Translations under genes and position numbers: made by a program
Assembly: GCF_024138675.1 (NCBI RefSeq)
Contig: NZ_CP090959.1
Span: 434,001 to 498,000, forward strand
From: Simiduia sp. 21SJ11W-1
GTDB taxonomy: Bacteria > Pseudomonadota > Gammaproteobacteria > Pseudomonadales > Cellvibrionaceae
Reading direction: 5' to 3'
DNA length: 64,000 nt
Shown: one piece after another, positions 62,832 through 64,000 of the stretch
Layout: each line of letters begins with the position of its first letter
How positions within the stretch are numbered: the first letter of the stretch is position 1
Notes under the pieces: generated by a model
What the model was told of the DNA's origin: nothing
Databases searched by the model: none
Seen by the model: only the letters and a program-made list of their open reading frames with translations

Positions 62832-63641
62832 ATGCTAGAACGCCAGCGGCACCAGTTGTTATTAGAACTTCTCGACGAGCAGCAATTTGCCAGCGTTGCA
62901 GACCTGACCACCCAGTTGAACTCTTCAGAGGCCACCATTCGCCGCGATTTGATCAAACTGCATAAAGAGGGGCGGCTGGAAAAAATCCGTGGCGGTGCGC
63001 AGCGGTTGCAAGGCGCGCCTATGCCCTCTACCAAAACGCATATCACGGGCTCCGCGTTTTTGGTGAACAAAGATAAGGCCACTACCGCCAAGCGGGCCAT
63101 TGCCCAGCGCGCCGTGCAAATGTGTGACGATGGCGAGTTGATTATTGTCAACGGTGGCTCATCCACTTTTATGATGGGCGAGTTTCTGAGCCAGCGCGAT
63201 GTGTCGGTGCTCACTAACTCTTACTACCTGGCCCAGTACCTGTGCGATAACGGGCAAAACCAGGTAACGGTGCCGAGCGGTGAAATCTATCGCAAGCAGG
63301 GCATTATTCTAAGCCCCTTTGAAAACGATTCCATCCAGAATTACCGCAGTAAGCTGATGTTTACCGGTACTGCGGGCATTGGAGAATTCGGTGTTATGGA
63401 AACCGATTCGCTGTTGGTACGGGCCGAGCAAAAACTGCGCAAGCAAGCCGAAAAGCTTGTGGTGCTGGCCGATAGCAGCAAGCTGGGCCACAAGAGCAAC
63501 TTCATTCTCTACCCTATTGATGAGGTGGATGTGCTGATTACCGATGACGGCGCCGATGCCCAAATGGTGGAAAGCATTCGCGCCCACGGAGTAGAGGTGA
63601 TTTTAGTACCGCTGGCCCAAAGTATTGCACAAGCGGTATAG
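62832..63641 (+). CDS. DeoR-family transcriptional regulator, probably of rhamnose/glycan genes
   Basis: 269 residues from ATG 62832; the longer in-frame start (TTG 62799) overlaps the operator and is rejected. N-terminal DeoR winged helix: ERQRHQLLLELLDEQQFASV, ATIRRDLIKLHKEGRLEKIRGG (residues 1-60). The C-terminal sensor domain (about 75-250) has VNGGSSTFMMGEFL, GIGEFGVMETD and KLVVLADSSKLG, the sugar-phosphate-binding pattern of GlpR/AgaR-like proteins. The ligand may be a phosphorylated intermediate such as rhamnulose-1-phosphate. Phased repeats precede it and eight other control regions, making it the prime candidate for their regulator; DeoR-type rhamnose regulators are known in rhizobia. 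Confidence 0.92.
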   Translation: MLERQRHQLLLELLDEQQFASVADLTTQLNSSEATIRRDLIKLHKEGRLEKIRGGAQRLQGAPMPSTKTHITGSAFLVNKDKATTAKRAIAQRAVQMCDDGELIIVNGGSSTFMMGEFLSQRDVSVLTNSYYLAQYLCDNGQNQVTVPSGEIYRKQGIILSPFENDSIQNYRSKLMFTGTAGIGEFGVMETDSLLVRAEQKLRKQAEKLVVLADSSKLGHKSNFILYPIDEVDVLITDDGADAQMVESIRAHGVEVILVPLAQSIAQAV

Positions 63642-63660
63642 CTGACCCGGCTTCTCTTTT

Positions 63661-63685
63661 ATTGCTCACGCGAGGCGTGGGCAAT
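63661..63685. terminator. Strong hairpin downstream of the DeoR-family gene
   Basis: ATTGCTCACGC and GCGTGGGCAAT form an 11-bp stem with one wobble pair and a 3-nt loop. No T run follows on the plus strand, so termination is uncertain. Confidence 0.45.
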
Positions 63686-63798
63686 CGCTATTTCGTCTGA
63701 GAAGGTGCCAGATTTGGTGCCTTTTTCAGGCTTTCGTGTGGTGTTTACTACATTTCCCGCCAGTAATCTTTATATTTCGCTCAAAATTATTCAGTGCT

Positions 63799-63833
63799 TG
63801 ACTGTTTGTGATTGAAAATGCTAATTTTTGCCT
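63799..63833 (+). promoter_or_regulatory. Putative operator upstream of the SapC-like gene
   Basis: TGACT, TGATT, TGCTA and TGCCT at 63799, 63809, 63819 and 63829, all 10 bp apart. TTGACT (63798-63803) and TAATTT (63822-63827), 18 bp apart, could be the promoter, which the array would cover. Confidence 0.6.
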
Positions 63834-63892
63834 TCAAACAATAATCACAACAATAACCCGCCGGTAGTCATGGTGGGCTGAGGGCATGAATT

Positions 63893-64000
63893 ATGGCGAA
63901 TGCCGTACTGCTGAATAATCAAGAGCACCATCAACTCAAGTACCAGCCAACGTTTGGTGAACCCTTTGGCCATAGCGTTGGCCGCATGGTGGTATTTCCC
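63893..64000 (+). CDS. SapC-like protein, 3' end outside window
   Basis: Thirty-six codons from ATG 63893 remain open at the edge. MANAVLLNNQEHHQLKYQPT followed by FGHSVGRMVVFP resembles the start of SapC-family proteins, which often sit beside TonB-dependent receptors in carbohydrate loci of related bacteria. The assignment rests on a short stretch and needs the rest of the gene. The phased-repeat operator and a candidate promoter lie 60-95 bp upstream. Confidence 0.6.
   Translation, partial: MANAVLLNNQEHHQLKYQPTFGEPFGHSVGRMVVFP

Noticed and set aside
63700-63727. GGTGCC...GGTGCC followed by T run as terminator
   Set aside because: The two GGTGCC are a direct repeat and do not pair into a stem.

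Overview
The window looks like the chromosome of a marine, polysaccharide-degrading gammaproteobacterium of the Cellvibrio/Saccharophagus/Simiduia type. This is inferred from gene content: long secreted carbohydrate enzymes with fibronectin repeats, a TonB-dependent receptor with an extended N terminus, a SapC-type protein, FucP-like sugar permeases and a non-phosphorylating mannose route. No rRNA or tRNA gene was recognised.

Layout. 1-5.2 kb: a partial sulfatase diverging from a large secreted GH74-like protein. 5.2-6.6 kb: one unknown gene and two tandem 187-bp MITE-like elements. 6.7-17.6 kb: a mannose/alpha-mannoside operon (permease, fructokinase, mannose isomerase/epimerase, GH92, NCS1 permease, small membrane protein, GH38). 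17.9-27.8 kb: a TonB-dependent receptor, a second GH74-like lipoprotein, a TIM-barrel isomerase, a mutarotase, and a 746-residue fusion of membrane desaturase, Rieske and NqrF-like reductase. 28.0-38.9 kb: a cluster of 18 attC sites with gene cassettes but no integrase in view, holding six copies of one ~400-bp cassette and two IS3-family insertions. 39.2-53.3 kb, mostly minus strand: BLUF photoreceptor, CE20-like esterase, GH127-like enzyme, two sugar permeases, ROK kinase, clan GH-A lipoprotein, GH125, lipoprotein esterase and rhamnulokinase. 53.6-57.0 kb: rhamnulose-1-phosphate aldolase/dehydrogenase fusion and rhamnose isomerase. 57.3-61.6 kb: two adjacent broken genes, GH43-like and GH74-like. 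61.8-64 kb: a PhyH-family dioxygenase, a DeoR-family regulator and the start of a SapC-like gene.

How it works together (inference). Mannosidases, sulfatase, esterases and GH74-like proteins would release mannose and L-rhamnose from a sulfated or substituted glycan. The TonB receptor and permeases import the products, mannose goes through fructose to fructose-6-phosphate, and rhamnose goes through rhamnulose-1-phosphate to lactaldehyde and lactate.

The strongest new signals are: (1) nine control regions carrying short TGATT-like direct repeats phased every 10-11 bp, a likely operator shared by the rhamnose genes, TonB receptor, sulfatase, mutarotase/desaturase fusion, ROK kinase, SapC and the DeoR regulator itself; (2) the repeated cassette that alternates with coding cassettes and has a possible structured RNA or micro-ORF; (3) two IS3-family insertions at exactly the same position relative to an attC core; (4) the desaturase-Rieske-reductase fusion placed under the sugar-regulon operator.
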